Source: Takakia lepidozioides
Lineage: Eukaryota > Streptophyta > Takakiopsida > Takakiales > Takakiaceae
NCBI GenBank assembly: GCA_030704615.1
Contig: CM060734.1
Coordinates: forward strand, 4,960,001 to 5,024,000
Direction: 5' to 3'
Length of the DNA stretch: 64,000 bases
The notes below the pieces were generated by a model. That model worked only from the letters and a program-made list of their open reading frames with translations, made no database searches and was not told the origin of the DNA. This document shows positions 49,905 through 61,339 of this stretch, one piece after another; within the stretch, counting starts at the first letter, position 1; the number at the start of each line of letters is the position of its first letter. A program made the translations under genes and the position numbers.

Positions 49905-50840
49905 TGGGAGAACAGGGAACATGCCCTGGTTTAATTTATTAAAATTATTGAAGGGAAAAAAATTAAAACCCTTGATGCCCGTAGGCTGTCATAAGGCTTG
50001 ACGTGACGGATGATCCGACGAACCATGACCAGCTGCAATACCGACAGCTAATGACACACTATGAACGTGTTTGGAGAACGTATGTTCCATGTCCAGAGGA
50101 CGAACCAAGTACTAGGGTATTGAAGCCCTGAAGAAACCGATCCATAGAGCAATCAATGAAATCTGATCGAAGAGGGGCTAGGGAATGAGGGACTAGTGAG
50201 ACTTGACACAGGAAACAGCTGAATTCAGGAAGAGACCTTGGCCCGAGCTTCTATCTGTAGAATAGGTTTGTCCTGGTAGAAGTCTTGACATGCTTCCAGT
50301 TCACGTTGGATTTTTCAAACTCAGGGGAAGCGGAAGATGATGGATTTGTGCCGTTGCCATCGGTGCGGGATATCGTTTGGCCATTCACAGGAGTCAGGGC
50401 CTGCACAATTGCATATGATGCCGCCTCTTCCCCAGGTGGCTTGAAATCTGCTCATAAGGACAAGCTGGCGTTCTGGGGCCTCGGCGATTCCTACACACAT
50501 CTTTGCCCAAGCCAATTTAGCTGCTACGGTAAGATCGAAGAAAAACTTAGTTAGAGTGGCTGTGGCAGTTGAGTTGGCGCTGTGTAGAGACCAGGAGCAT
50601 CTAGCCTTCCAGATGTGCCAGAGAGTAGCACCCCTCAATGTTTCAAAAACTGGGCACTTGAGGGCTGTAGACTTTGCAGTCTTGTCATAGTTCAGCAGAA
50701 GCACCACCTGGTTCGATGGAAGAGGGTCCCATACTCTGTAGAGAGATTCGACCAAGGGCCAGATAAGAGTTGGTGCCTGATAATGAATTAGGCAGTGTTC
50801 CAAGGTCTCAGTCTCAGTCTCTTCTCCCAAACTACCCAGA
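49905..50840 (-). pseudogene. LINE-B C-terminal tail and 3' UTR
   Basis: The minus strand from about 50840 encodes EETETETLEHC, then IWPLVESLYRVWDPLPSNQ, CPVFETLRGATLWHIWKARC and a final HRWQRHKSIIFRF near 50321, parallel to the tail at 2407-2877. The 3' UTR follows down to the A-rich end. The Cys-His continuation of the zinc motif is here, but its first half lies in the oppositely oriented neighbour. Confidence 0.85.
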
Positions 50841-50844
50841 CAAT

Positions 50845-51259
50845 CAGCAATATGGATGCTTTGCAGGCAAGGGTTTGTCACTGGTCTTCTAAATCAGAAG
50901 AAATCAACCCCTCTGTCCTGGAGAATGTGCCCCCTCTTCCTTGGCTGTCATCAGCCTCCTTCGCTTGGATCGCAGGCGTGCCCCTTCAAGAACTCCAGTT
51001 AGACCCTGGTGAATGGAAGTGGAATTTTGGAACCACTCCTTCCAACTTCTTCTCCTACAGTGCTAAAAAAGCATACAGAGCCTTACTCAATGCAACACCA
51101 TTGTATGCTAAGTGGAATGCGAAGTGGAACCATCAGAACTTTCAAGACGAAAATTGGGAATGTATCTAGAAACTCATATGGGACAAGTCCAAACCCGCTA
51201 AGGTGAGTGCTTTCCTATGGCAAGTGGCCAACAAGGTGCTCAAAGTCAGGCATTATCTA
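50845..51259 (+). pseudogene. LINE-B zinc-domain segment in inverted orientation
   Basis: The plus strand encodes MDALQARVCHWSSKSEEINP, NFFSYSAKKAYRALLNATPL, FQDENWECI, a stop, then WDKSKPAKVSAFLWQVANKV and VRHYL at the Ty3 border. After the Ty3 element the frame resumes at 58112 with NFPEALLCPSCQSG. Both neighbouring LINE-B parts read on the minus strand, so this block of about 460 bases (without the Ty3) is inverted in place. Confidence 0.85.
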
Positions 51260-51985
51260 TGTCGCAGGCCTTTGCCTTGAGGGCAGGGGGTCGGGACACA
51301 GAGGGGCTGCCCCTGTTGTGGGGGCGGTTGCAGCAATAGGTACGAGGGGCTGAAGCACCCTTGAGTACCCAATGCACTCAAGGAGGCGGAGGCACCCACT
51401 AGGTGGAGCCCCGCACACCGGGTTGCGGTGGGGGTGGCTCCACAAGGGGTGGTGGTAGCTTAGTGGGACTTAGTGGGGTGGCATAGGACTCACCATGGGG
51501 CGGAGACCTTGTGGTGGGAATCGTGGGGAGTCTTGGGACTCACCACGGTCCAATGGGGCCGTGGTGGGTGGGCCAACACTCACCGCGACTCATCACCGGG
51601 AACCGAGGGTCTTCGTGGTGGTTCGCCATAAAATGGCATGGTTGTTTGTGAAACCCCCGCGGACAGTCACAGAAGTGTATATATAGGGAGTAGTAACCCC
51701 GAGAACGGTGCAAGCCCGTTGGTGACCAAAAACTAGTGAGTAAGCGAGCGAGCCGGAAAGCGACCAAGGAGTAGGGAGCTATTCCGGACTGCCATCTACC
51801 AAAGGGAATTTCCACTAGGCCCAAATTGGTGGAGGGTCTGTTGGGGGAAAAAATGGGGACCGTTATGTCCTGGTGAGCAGCCGAAGCTCTGAGTTGGCCC
51901 GGCGGCCAGGTTGGGAGTTAGGCACGCGCATCAAAGCGAGTAACTATGACTTGAAGGGGAGCTTACCGAAGTGAGGTGCGCGACA
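51260..51985 (+). repeat. 5' LTR of the Ty3 chromovirus (726 bp)
   Basis: Starts TGTCGC and ends GCGACA, with TATATATA at 51678-51685 as the likely promoter. It is colinear with the LTR at 34304-35029 (same length). Confidence 0.95.
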
Positions 51986-51987
51986 CT

Positions 51988-51999
51988 TGGTATCAGAGC
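51988..51999 (+). other. Primer-binding site
   Basis: TGGTATCAGAGC, two bases after the 5' LTR, complementary to initiator-Met tRNA. Confidence 0.9.
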
Positions 52000-52040
52000 T
52001 TAGAGTTCAGTACACGATCGTCCTTGGGATCGGCCTCATC

Positions 52041-55000
52041 ATGGGGTCGGGCAAGCCAAAGCGAAAGCGGAACGGCCCGAAAGATGATGATCCTGGTGAG
52101 CCCGATGGGGGCGACGTGTCACCGAAACGGACGTTTGAGGAAGCGATGCATGCTTTTGAAAACAAGGTCGCTCAAGAACGGGAGGAATCTGAGGAGTCAG
52201 AGCCCGAGGAATTCCAGAGAGCTCCGACAGACCAACAGATGTCTCCCATGCCAGCAGCCTTTTGGGAAGGGTTGTTGGCGCAGTTTGGCGGGACATTAAA
52301 AGACGTGTTGAAGGCGACTAATGCCACTTCCACTAAGACAAAGTTTAAGGTGAAGCCTAAGGAACCCGGCACCTTCGAGGGCGTCCGAAATCGGAAGGCA
52401 CTCAACACCTGGCTCTTGGAGCTAGAGCAGTACTTCCGGGCGGCCAAGCTGAGTGACGAGGATTGGGTGGAAGTGGCTCCCACCTATTTGAGGGGCTATG
52501 CTCAACAATGGTGGCAAAAACGCCTTCACGACCAAGGTCCAAACCCGGAAACCTTGAACTGGAGTGGGTTCAAAAAACTAATGAAGAGACAGTTAATTGT
52601 GCCCCTCAACGCGTCCTGGCTCGCCCAGGACAAGATGAGGAATCTGAAGCAAACGGATGACATTCGGGGATATGTTTAGGCTTTCAATGTGTTGTTGCTC
52701 GAAGTCGCGGACATGGCAGAACCAAAAATGGTCTTCAACTTTGTGGTGAGACCGGCCCTATGGGCCAGACGGAAGTTGGAGGAGAAGCCACCTAAGACTT
52801 TGAACGAGGCAATTGAGAGGGCTGAATGTTTCTCGGATGTCCCTAGGGGCGAAAGACAAGGCCGTACGGAGCTGAACCACAAGAAGACCCGGCGGGAGGG
52901 TGACTCCTTTCGACTGGAAAAGAAGTGGGATAGGCCACGCGGCGACAATGGCACGTGGAAATCGAAGGGAGGGCCTTCACACGCCAAGACGACACCCGGT
53001 GCTCCGAAAGGAAAATCAGGTGCGACGCCTTATGGCGGACAAAAGGCGACCTTCGATGGAGTATGCTTCAATTGTGGGGAGCCCGGGCACATGGCCAAGA
53101 AGTGTACGAATCCCCAACAATTGAACATGAGTCGGGCAACCACGGAGTTGTCCGAAGCTTCCATCAGCCGCTTGGTGGAGGCGGTGGTCGCCAAGACTTG
53201 CAAGGTAGGCAACTACTCTTGTGAGTTGTATCAAGAAATTGGCGCCTTGCGTAAAGAGAATCAGTTAATGTTTGTGAGTGGGATAATCTCCGGAACTAAC
53301 GTGTCGTTGTTGGTGGACACAGGAGCGTCGCACTCCTTCATGACACCGGCAACGGCACAGAAGCTAAGACTCCCGACAAGTGATGTGGGGGCCTCTATTG
53401 AGGTGCGTTCTACTAAAGGAGAACCACAACTGGCGACGATGTTGGCGTTCGATGTTCATCTTCAGCTCGGAAGTTGGGAGGGACGTGAGAACTTCACCAT
53501 TTGCGAGATCGATGGAGTGGATCTTATTTTGGGGATGACCTTTTTGAGCAGATCCGGAGCGGTCATAGATGGCCGCAAGAGAGTAGTCACGCTACCGTGT
53601 GGGAATGGTGGCAAAGTTTTACGAGTGTCGGAAACGCCCAACCCCGTGGGAGGGCGAATAAACCTTCTGTCAGCAAGGGAGTGGGCCGTGGAGGAGTCAC
53701 ACGAGCCCCAGTTTTTGCTTTATGTAAGACAAGTGAAGGGAGAAGGCGATGGGGAGCCGAGCCCAGATTGGATCAAGGGGATTTTGGAGAAATACCAGGA
53801 TGTGATGCCGGAGGATTTACCAAGCGGCTTGCCACCGCGAAGGGGAGTTGACCACAAGATTGAGGTGATACCGGGATTGGAGCCGCCTGCCAAGGCACCC
53901 TACCGGTTGAGCCACAGAGAGTTGGTCGAGCTGAAGACTCAGCTCAAGGATCTAATGTCAAAGGGGTACATCCGGCCGAGTAAGTCACCTTACGGAGCCC
54001 CGGTGCTATTCGCAGACAATAAGGATGGGACGTTGCGGATGTGTGTCGACTACAGGGCTCTGAATAAGGTGACTATCAAGAACCGGTACCCTTTGCCAAG
54101 AATCGACGACCTCTTCGATCGGTTGGCAGGAGCGAAGTACTTCAGCCGGATCGATTTGCGCTCCGGTTACCATCAAATCCGAGTGGCGGAAGGAGATGAG
54201 GAGAAAACCGCGTGCAGGACAAGATATGGTTCGTATGAGTTCTTGGTGATGCCTTTTGGACTCACCAATGCACCCGCGACCTTTAGCACGCTGATGAACA
54301 GCCTTTTCCAGGAGTGGCTAGATGACTTTGTGATCGTGTACATCGACAACATCTTGGTATACTCGAAAACAAAGGAGGAGCACCTGGAGCACCTAAAAAG
54401 GTTGTTCCAGAAATTGCGAGAATGGAAGCTATATGCCAAAGCTTCAAAGTGCGAATTCGAGGTCACAAAAATGGAGTTCCTGGGGCATGTGATTACACAG
54501 GATTGGATTAAAATGGATGACAGAAAGGTGAGGGTGATCTTGGACTGGGAGCCTCCGACTTCGGTCCCGGGAGTGCAATCCTTCCTAGGACTCGCCTCCT
54601 ACTACCGGAAGTATGTGAGAAATTTCGCCAAGATCGCGGGGCCGCTGTCAGACCTTCTGTGTAAATCCAAAGTCTGGGTATGGAACACCTTTTGTGGTCA
54701 AGCTTTTGCCGAGTTGAAGCAGCGGATGGCGGAAGCTCCAGTCCTCAAAATCCCGGAGTTCGACCGTCCATTTGAGATTTATACGGATGCGTCGGACTTC
54801 GCTATAGGGGGGTGTACTCATGCAGGATGGACGTCCAGTGGCTTACAAAAGTAAGAAACTAAATGAAGTAGAGCGACGGTGGCCTACGCATGAGAAGGAA
54901 ATGAAGGCGGTGGTGTATTGCCTTGAGCTTTGGCCCCACTATGTTGGTTCCAACCCGGTGAAGGTGTTCACGGACAATGTCACGGTGAAGTATTTTGCCA

Positions 55001-56571
55001 CGCAGCCTAAGTTGTCCCCAAAACAACTTAGGTGGCAAGATACTTTGGCGGTCTTCGACGTGGATATCCAGTACAAACCGGGACGAGACAATGTGGTGGC
55101 CAATGCTTTAAGTAGAAAGCAGCAGCTTATGTTGGTGTACAGGGGCGAGATGGCACTCCAAAGGAAGATCTAGAAGGCTTACCAGAAGGATGAGATGGCG
55201 AAGTCCGTGATGCGAGACTTGAGGATGGGGGTTAAATCGCAGTTCCACTTGCAAAATGGACTACTCCGGTATAAGCAAAAACGTCTCTACGTGCCGAAAG
55301 GAGGGATCAGAGATAGTCTCTTGAGAGAATGCCATGATGGCCCGCTTGTGGGCCATGGCGGAGCGGAGCCAAGCGCACCGCGGCACTCTTGAAGAAAGAG
55401 TATTTCTGGCCCAAACTGAGGGAGGAGGCCGAGGAGTATGTCAAGACATGCACCACATGCCAACAAAACCGGAGCGAGTACAAAAAGCAAGCGGGGTTGT
55501 TACAACCCTTGCCGATTCCAGAGGGGTCTTGGGAAAGTATCTCGATGGATTTCATGACTGCTATGCCGCTGTCGAAAGGATTCGATGCAATCATGGTGGT
55601 GGTGGATAGGTTCAGTAAAATGGGCCATTTCATCCCCACCAAGGAGACGGCAACGGCACAGGAGACGGGGCGACTTTACTTCGCCCACGTCTTCAAGCAT
55701 CATGGACTCCCGAAGGATATTGTCTCGGACCGCGATCCAAAGTTTACGAGTAAATTTTGGAGGGCACTTTGGAAGAAGATGGGGACGAGGCTCAAGATGA
55801 GCACCGCCTTCCGACCTACGACGGACGGCCAAACGGATCGGATGAATTCCGTGGTAAAGCAGATCTTGCGGAATTACGTGTCGGCGGACCAATCGGACTG
55901 GGTGGAGCACTTGGACGCAGCAGAGTTCTGTTATAATAACACAAAACACTCCGCAACGGGTGTTTCCTCTTTCTGGTCTATGGAAAAGCACCTCTAGTGC
56001 CGACAAGTTGGGTTGCGCAAGACGTTGAGGAACCGGCAGCAGCAATGGTGTTGGAGGAACGCGAGCGCTTGTTGAAGCTCGCAAATAACAACATCGCCAA
56101 AGCTAGGAAACGGTATGAACGGCAGGCACGGAGGTCTGGTTGAACATCAAGAATTTTCGACTACCTCCGGAAGTGAATCCGAAGTTCGTGCCTCCGTATG
56201 CGGGACCCTTTCGCATCCGGAAGGTTATGAATGAGGATGTGTATGAATTGGAGTTGCCGGCAAACAGCAAGGTGCATCCGGTATTCCACGTCTCCCATTT
56301 GAAGCCTTACTTCAAAGATGAAGCGCGTCTGAATCGGCATCAAGTGTTGCGTCCGCCACCTGTGCTGTTGGATCATGAAAATGAACCTGAGTACGAGGTG
56401 GAGGCAGTGCTTAAGTCGAGGAGGTTCAAGAATCGAGAAATGGAGTATGTCGTGAAATGGAAGGGCTATCATCATGTGGAGGCATCTTTGGTGCGTGCTT
56501 CAGAAATGGGAAACGCAACCGAGGCGGTTGCAGCTTTCGAAGGGCGACCTCAAAAGCGGAAGAAGCGTTGA
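52041..56571 (+). pseudogene. Ty3 chromovirus gag-pol with stops, frameshifts and catalytic changes
   Basis: Gag starts at ATG 52041. A TAG at 52677 interrupts gag (the sibling has CAG). Then follow the CCHC knuckle [14 protein letters not shown] (about 53067), protease with [11 protein letters not shown], reverse transcriptase and RNase H. An extra G near 54810 shifts the frame, a TAG lies at 55171, and another frame change occurs near 55380. Integrase has its H2C2 zinc motif, MDFMTA and SDRDPKF, but reads TDGQTDR where Glu is expected. The RT box is YIDN instead of YIDD. A shift near 55995 precedes the last block (56140-56571), which ends in a chromodomain (EYEVEAVLKSRR, YVVKWKGYHHVEA). The element is dead. 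Confidence 0.93.
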
Positions 56572-57476
56572 TGGGGACATCAACCTTGGATCGTGGGGGA
56601 GGAAATGCATACTTAGCCCGGCTTAGCCAGCTCATGAATCCGATTGCAAAAACTTGTGTTGTACAAATTTTGTTATAAATGAAATGGTTTCCAAATGTTG
56701 CGCCTCCTATTTTGTTTGGAATGGTGATGCATGGTATGGTTGGCTAGTGTGTATAATACATGCTAGCTTACAAAAATGGGAGAGGTAAATTAGATTAATC
56801 GTGTGTTTGCGCAGTGCTGAAATCGGGTGACTCCCATCCAAGGGGCAAGGAAACTTGCGCCTTCTTTGTGAGTTCACGTGGCTAGTGCACACCTGGCGCG
56901 TGCGCGTACTATGACTGCGCTACCGAGGGGGGTGCCTTATAGTGCGGGCCAACGCGGAAGCTACGTGCTTCCGTTCACGTACTATAATCGTGTAGCCTCG
57001 GGACGAAGTCGTAGTGCGCCTTCGGCATGTTGTCGTACCTCAGGCCAGCATTCCAAGGCAGACCCAATTGTAGTGATTGGGGTGCACGGTTGGTTCCAGG
57101 TTATCTTCCTACTCAAAAAGGGTTCAAGGTGAACCTTTGCTCAAGGTGATGCCAAAAGCGGCATCATGAGCGGTCGCAAGCAATGTTGTTGCAGTAAGGC
57201 GATTCCATCCTCGGGAGGATCGTTCCATGGCCGTGAAGTGGGCCAAGAAGAGTGCATTGGGAGGAGCTTGAGAGGCTCTACCCTTGGCCGGAACTTGGAG
57301 AAAGTCGGCCGAACTAGCTAGTGGAGAGTAGAGTTAAGTGTGGGGTTTGGTTCTTTGCCATGGGACGCCATGGTGCGGAAACAAACTCCTTGATGTGGGA
57401 CGCCACAACTTGGATGTTCATTTCTACAAAATGGACAAGTCGATGAGGACATCGACTCCCTGTTGGTAGGGGTGTG

Positions 57477-58111
57477 TGTCGCGGCCCTTTGCCTTGAGGG
57501 CAGGGGGTCGGGACACAGAGGGGCTGCCCCTGTTGTGGGGGCGGTTGCAGCAATAGGTACGGGGGGGTGAAGCACCCTTGAGTGCCCAAGGCACTCAAGA
57601 GGCGGAGGCACCCACTAGGTGGAGCCCCGCACACCGGGTTGCGGTGGGGGTGGCTCCACAAGGGGTGGTGGTAGCTTAGTGAGACTTAGTGGGGTGGCAT
57701 AGGACTCACCATGGGGCGGAGACCTTGTGGTGGGAATCGTGGGGAGTCTTGGGACTCACCACGGTCCAATGGGGCCGTGGTGGGTGGGCCAACACTCACC
57801 GCGACTCGTCACCGGGAATCGAGGGTCTTCGTGGTGGTTCGCCATAAAATGGCATGGTTGTTTGTGAAACCCAAGCGAGCGAGCCGGAAAGCGACCAAGG
57901 AGTGGGGAACTATTCCGGACTGCCATCTACCAAAGGGAATTTCCACTAGGCCCAAATTGGTGGAGGGTCTGTTGGGGGAAAAAAAATGGACCGTTATGTC
58001 CTGGTGAGCAGCCGAAGCTCCGAGTTGGTCCGACGGCCAGGTTGGGAGTTAGGCGCGCGCATCAAAGCGAGTAACTATGACTTGAAGGGGAGCGAAGTGA
58101 GGTGCGCAACA
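57477..58111 (+). repeat. 3' LTR, with an internal ~85-bp deletion removing the TATA box
   Basis: Colinear with the 5' LTR, but the bases corresponding to about 51656-51740 are missing; the joint is at about 57873. A few further small differences include loss of six bases near the end. The inner end reads GCGCAACA instead of GCGCGACA. Confidence 0.93.
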
Positions 58112-58156
58112 ATCTAAACTTTCCGGAAGCCCTGCTTTGTCCTTCCTGCCAGTCAG

Positions 58157-61100
58157 GATGATCCCGAGAAGCCATCCGCCGTAAAGATATAGCCAGTGTG
58201 GAGTCGTGGTGAGCCTCCATCACATACATGATCGAGTAGGGCTTGCCCAAAGCCGTAACCCAAGTGTTGGGGCTATGCAGACTGCTTCCTGCCCGAAGTA
58301 TGAGTTTCCAAGAGTCAGGAATGGTTTGAATGATGGATTGGATTCCAGATCTGAATCTGTTGGCCCCCAGGGTAGCAGTAAGAGGTTCGGAGGAGCTGGA
58401 CCAGAGATGCCTTATCTGCGAGACTCCTCTGGTCTCCCGTGTTGCCTACTTTTTAGCTTGGATTTTGTCTGATTGAGTAGGGGAGGCAGAGTTGAGGAAG
58501 AGATGTTGCCTCATGACCTCAAAATAGGTGGCAGGGTTGGACTTTACTAGAAAGGGTCTGAATTTGTTCCATGCCGACCAAATAGATACCCAAAGGGGGG
58601 AACCTATAGCCTTGTGCCTGAATCCCTGCGCAATCCATCTCATGGAAGGGTTCCAAACTGTGACAGAAAGAGAGGAGCTTAGGGATATGTATTGGCCGAC
58701 AAGCAGTTTCCACCAGCCCCCCTTTGGACCCAGGAACCTTGGTAGCCACTTCCCAAGTAGTGCCTGAATCTGAGTTTGTGGGTCAAGGACCCCCAAACCT
58801 CCTTCTTTGGTAATGTTATCTGCTTCCAGGAAACTTGTGGTCTTTTGTTTTGGGTGCTCGATTGAGCCCCCCAAATAAAGTTCCTAGAACATCTTTTGAT
58901 CTCATTCAGGAAGTCCGAGTCCGGTCCCCAGATTGCCGTAAAATACCATATCCCTGCTTGCAGAATCTAATTTGCTATTAGAGCTCTACCAGTGATGGAG
59001 AGGAAGCGGGAGCCCCAATATGCTAGTTGTCTCTTGTAACTGGCCAGGGTGGGGCCCATTCTTTGCTTGTCTGAAAGGCCGATGCCGAAGGCATGGCCCA
59101 AAAGGGTCGTAGGTTCCCCTGCCTTTAACCATACCAACCCAATATTATCCCCCCAAGTTGGGACAATCCCTATGGCTGATTTGGAGGTGTCGCCCACAAG
59201 CAGGGCCTTGGTTTTAGTCCAGTTGACCCTGAAGCCGGAGACCTGGCAGAATTGTTGGAGTGTTTGTTGGGCTGCCTCCAATGTGGGTGGCGTGGCGTCC
59301 AGCAGGAGGAAGGTATCGTCAACGAACATGGAATCTTTAATCTGTAGGCTAAGTTGAGCTGATGGGTTGCGGATGTTCAGGCCGTGGACTGCTATGTTCC
59401 TGTCTAGAAGGTATCCCAGGGCGTCTGCCACAAAGAGGAACAAGAAGGGGGCCAAGGGCCATCCCTGTCTGACGCTTCAGTGAAGGTCGAAGGGCTTGGA
59501 GAGACACCCATTTATCACTACCTTGCTTGAGGATTGGTTAAGGAGGATGTGAACCCAGCTGCAGAACCCAGGAGGAAGCCCCACTTTGCAAAGGACTTCC
59601 AAGAGGAAGGTCCAATCCACCTTATCAAAGGCCTTCTCAAAATCTAGAAGCCATAGGGCTAGTGCCTGATGCGCGGCAGAAGCGAAGTAAGTAGCTTCAT
59701 GAGCCAGCAGCACATTGTCTAATATGTACCTCCCTTTAATGAACCCGGTTTGCCGAATCCGAATGAGGTTTGGAAGGAGGGGTTGCAAACGAAGGGCCAG
59801 CGCCTTAGCTATGATCTTATAAGCCACGTTTAAGAGCGTGATTGGTCTGTAGTTGTTTATGTCAGATTTGTCACTCTTCTTGAACAGGAGAGTGATGACT
59901 CCCTGTGACATAGAAGATGGCATAACACCGGTTGCTTTGATAGAAATGGCCATAGCGCAGAAATCCTGCGAGATGTGGGGCCACAAGGCCTTATAGAATT
60001 CTGCCGGCATTCCGTCCAGGCCCGTGGCCTTGTTATTATTCATCTTGTCCAAAGCCTTCCGTAGTTCCAGTTGTGTGAAGTCAGCCTCCAAAGCCTGGCC
60101 GAGGTGGATTGGGAGTTTAAGAGGGATCGCTGATAGGCATGTCTCCATGTTGGCTTTGTGTTGGGGGTCTTTCTGATCCTCTTTGAACAGATTGGCAAAA
60201 TGGGAGAAAGCTATGGCAGACATAGTCCTAGGGGCAGTGGATTTGTTACCAAGGTTGTCAGAGTACAGTTCATGAACCCTCTGAAGTGACTTCCTAAGCT
60301 TGACTTTCTCGAAGAAGTACTTGGACATCTTTTCCCCCTTAGCTGACCAGTTGACACCCGCCTGTAAGCGCATTCTTTCTTCTTGCAAAAACTGGAACTT
60401 TTCCAAGTTCTGGCGGGCTTCCAGGTAGGTGTGGAATGTGTGGCCATCACATGAGTCGGTCTCTATTGTTTTTTGGCATACTGATAAGCATTTTGACCTT
60501 CCTTTTCTAGGCAGCGGAGATGTCTCTACTCAAATCTTGGGCAGTTTTGCTAGTGGCTTTGAGCTTGAGGCTGAATGTTTGGATGGGGCATTGAAGGTTG
60601 TTTGCAGAATCCTTCCAGGTTTGTTCTAGACTGAGCTTGAAGTAGGGGATTTTGAGGTAGGAGGTGTTGAGTTTATAAATTCCTCTTCCCTTCTTTGCAG
60701 CCTGAGACATGGTCAGCAAGGCAGACACTAGTGCATGGTCGAAACCCTGTTGTATGGCTTCTTGTGGGTGGAGCCTAGCTTTGTTGGATATAGAGAGCGA
60801 GATGTAGATTCTGTCTAATCTTGCCATGCAAAGGTCATGAAGGGAGCGGTTATTGGACCAGGTGAAGAAGGGGCTGAGTCCACCAGGTTGACAGAGCGGT
60901 ATGTCTATTTCAGAGAGGTTGTGTGTTTGGAGAAGGGACTGCCAAGGCGCCTCTTCCCCAATGTTAAGATGAGGGGAGGTTGAACCACATCTGTCCCGAT
61001 CATTATCAACCATATTGAAGTCTCCCGCCATCACCCAAGAGTGAATGAGTGATTGGGAGTTCATTTTCTGGTTTATAAGGTGTCACAGGTCAGCCCGGTC

Positions 61101-61335
61101 GGAGTGGTTGTTTGGTGCATAGATGTTAACAAGGCCTAATGGGTCGGGCTGACTAGGAAGTTTGAGGGAACAGAACTGAGTGGCAAAACGCGTTTCGCCT
61201 GGATTGCGGAGGCTGTATTTGGGTTCGTGCCTCCTATATATTGCCAATGGTGTCCCTTGCTCGAATGGCCGCCAAATTGGAAATTGGGGGCTGGTTATAG
61301 GGAGGCTCGCGGATCCAAAGCCCTTTACCCTCTGG
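58157..61335 (-). pseudogene. LINE-B endonuclease-reverse transcriptase
   Basis: From 61335 downward: endonuclease (LGLVNIYAPNNHSDRADL; SWVMAGDFNMVDNDRDRCG, with the catalytic GDFN), a linker, then reverse transcriptase (NNNKATGLDGMPAEFYKALW; NNYRPITLLNVAYKIIAKAL; RQTGFIKGRYILDNVLLAHE; LLDFEKAFDKVDW). A TGA at about 59478 precedes SVRQGWPLAPFLF, and the active-site box is FVDD (in SMFVDDTFLLLD, about 59325). The thumb (KEGGLGVLDPQTQ) follows after a frameshift near 58970. At least one stop and two frame changes rule out activity. FVDD in place of YADD is a conservative variant. Confidence 0.9.
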
Positions 61336-61339
61336 GTGG

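Larger units (their letters stand above)
51260..58111 (+). mobile_element. Complete Ty3 chromovirus insertion (6852 bp)
   Basis: Two LTRs (51260-51985 and 57477-58111), a primer-binding site, gag-pol with a chromodomain at the end, and a perfect 5-bp target duplication ATCTA (51255-51259 and 58112-58116). Removing the element rejoins the interrupted LINE-B reading frame. About 900 bases between the last coding exon-like stretch and the 3' LTR (56575-57476) show no gene. Order gag-protease-RT-RNase H-integrase-chromodomain defines it as a Ty3/Gypsy chromovirus. Confidence 0.97.

Noticed and set aside
49621-50001. Plus-strand frame of 126 codons upstream of the cytidylyltransferase
   Set aside because: It crosses the duplicated segment, a TA repeat and poly(T); no protein features.
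52172-52483. Antisense frames inside the Ty3 gag-pol, also at 33307-34118
   Set aside because: They mirror the gag-pol coding sequence on the other strand and appear in both copies only because the elements are related.
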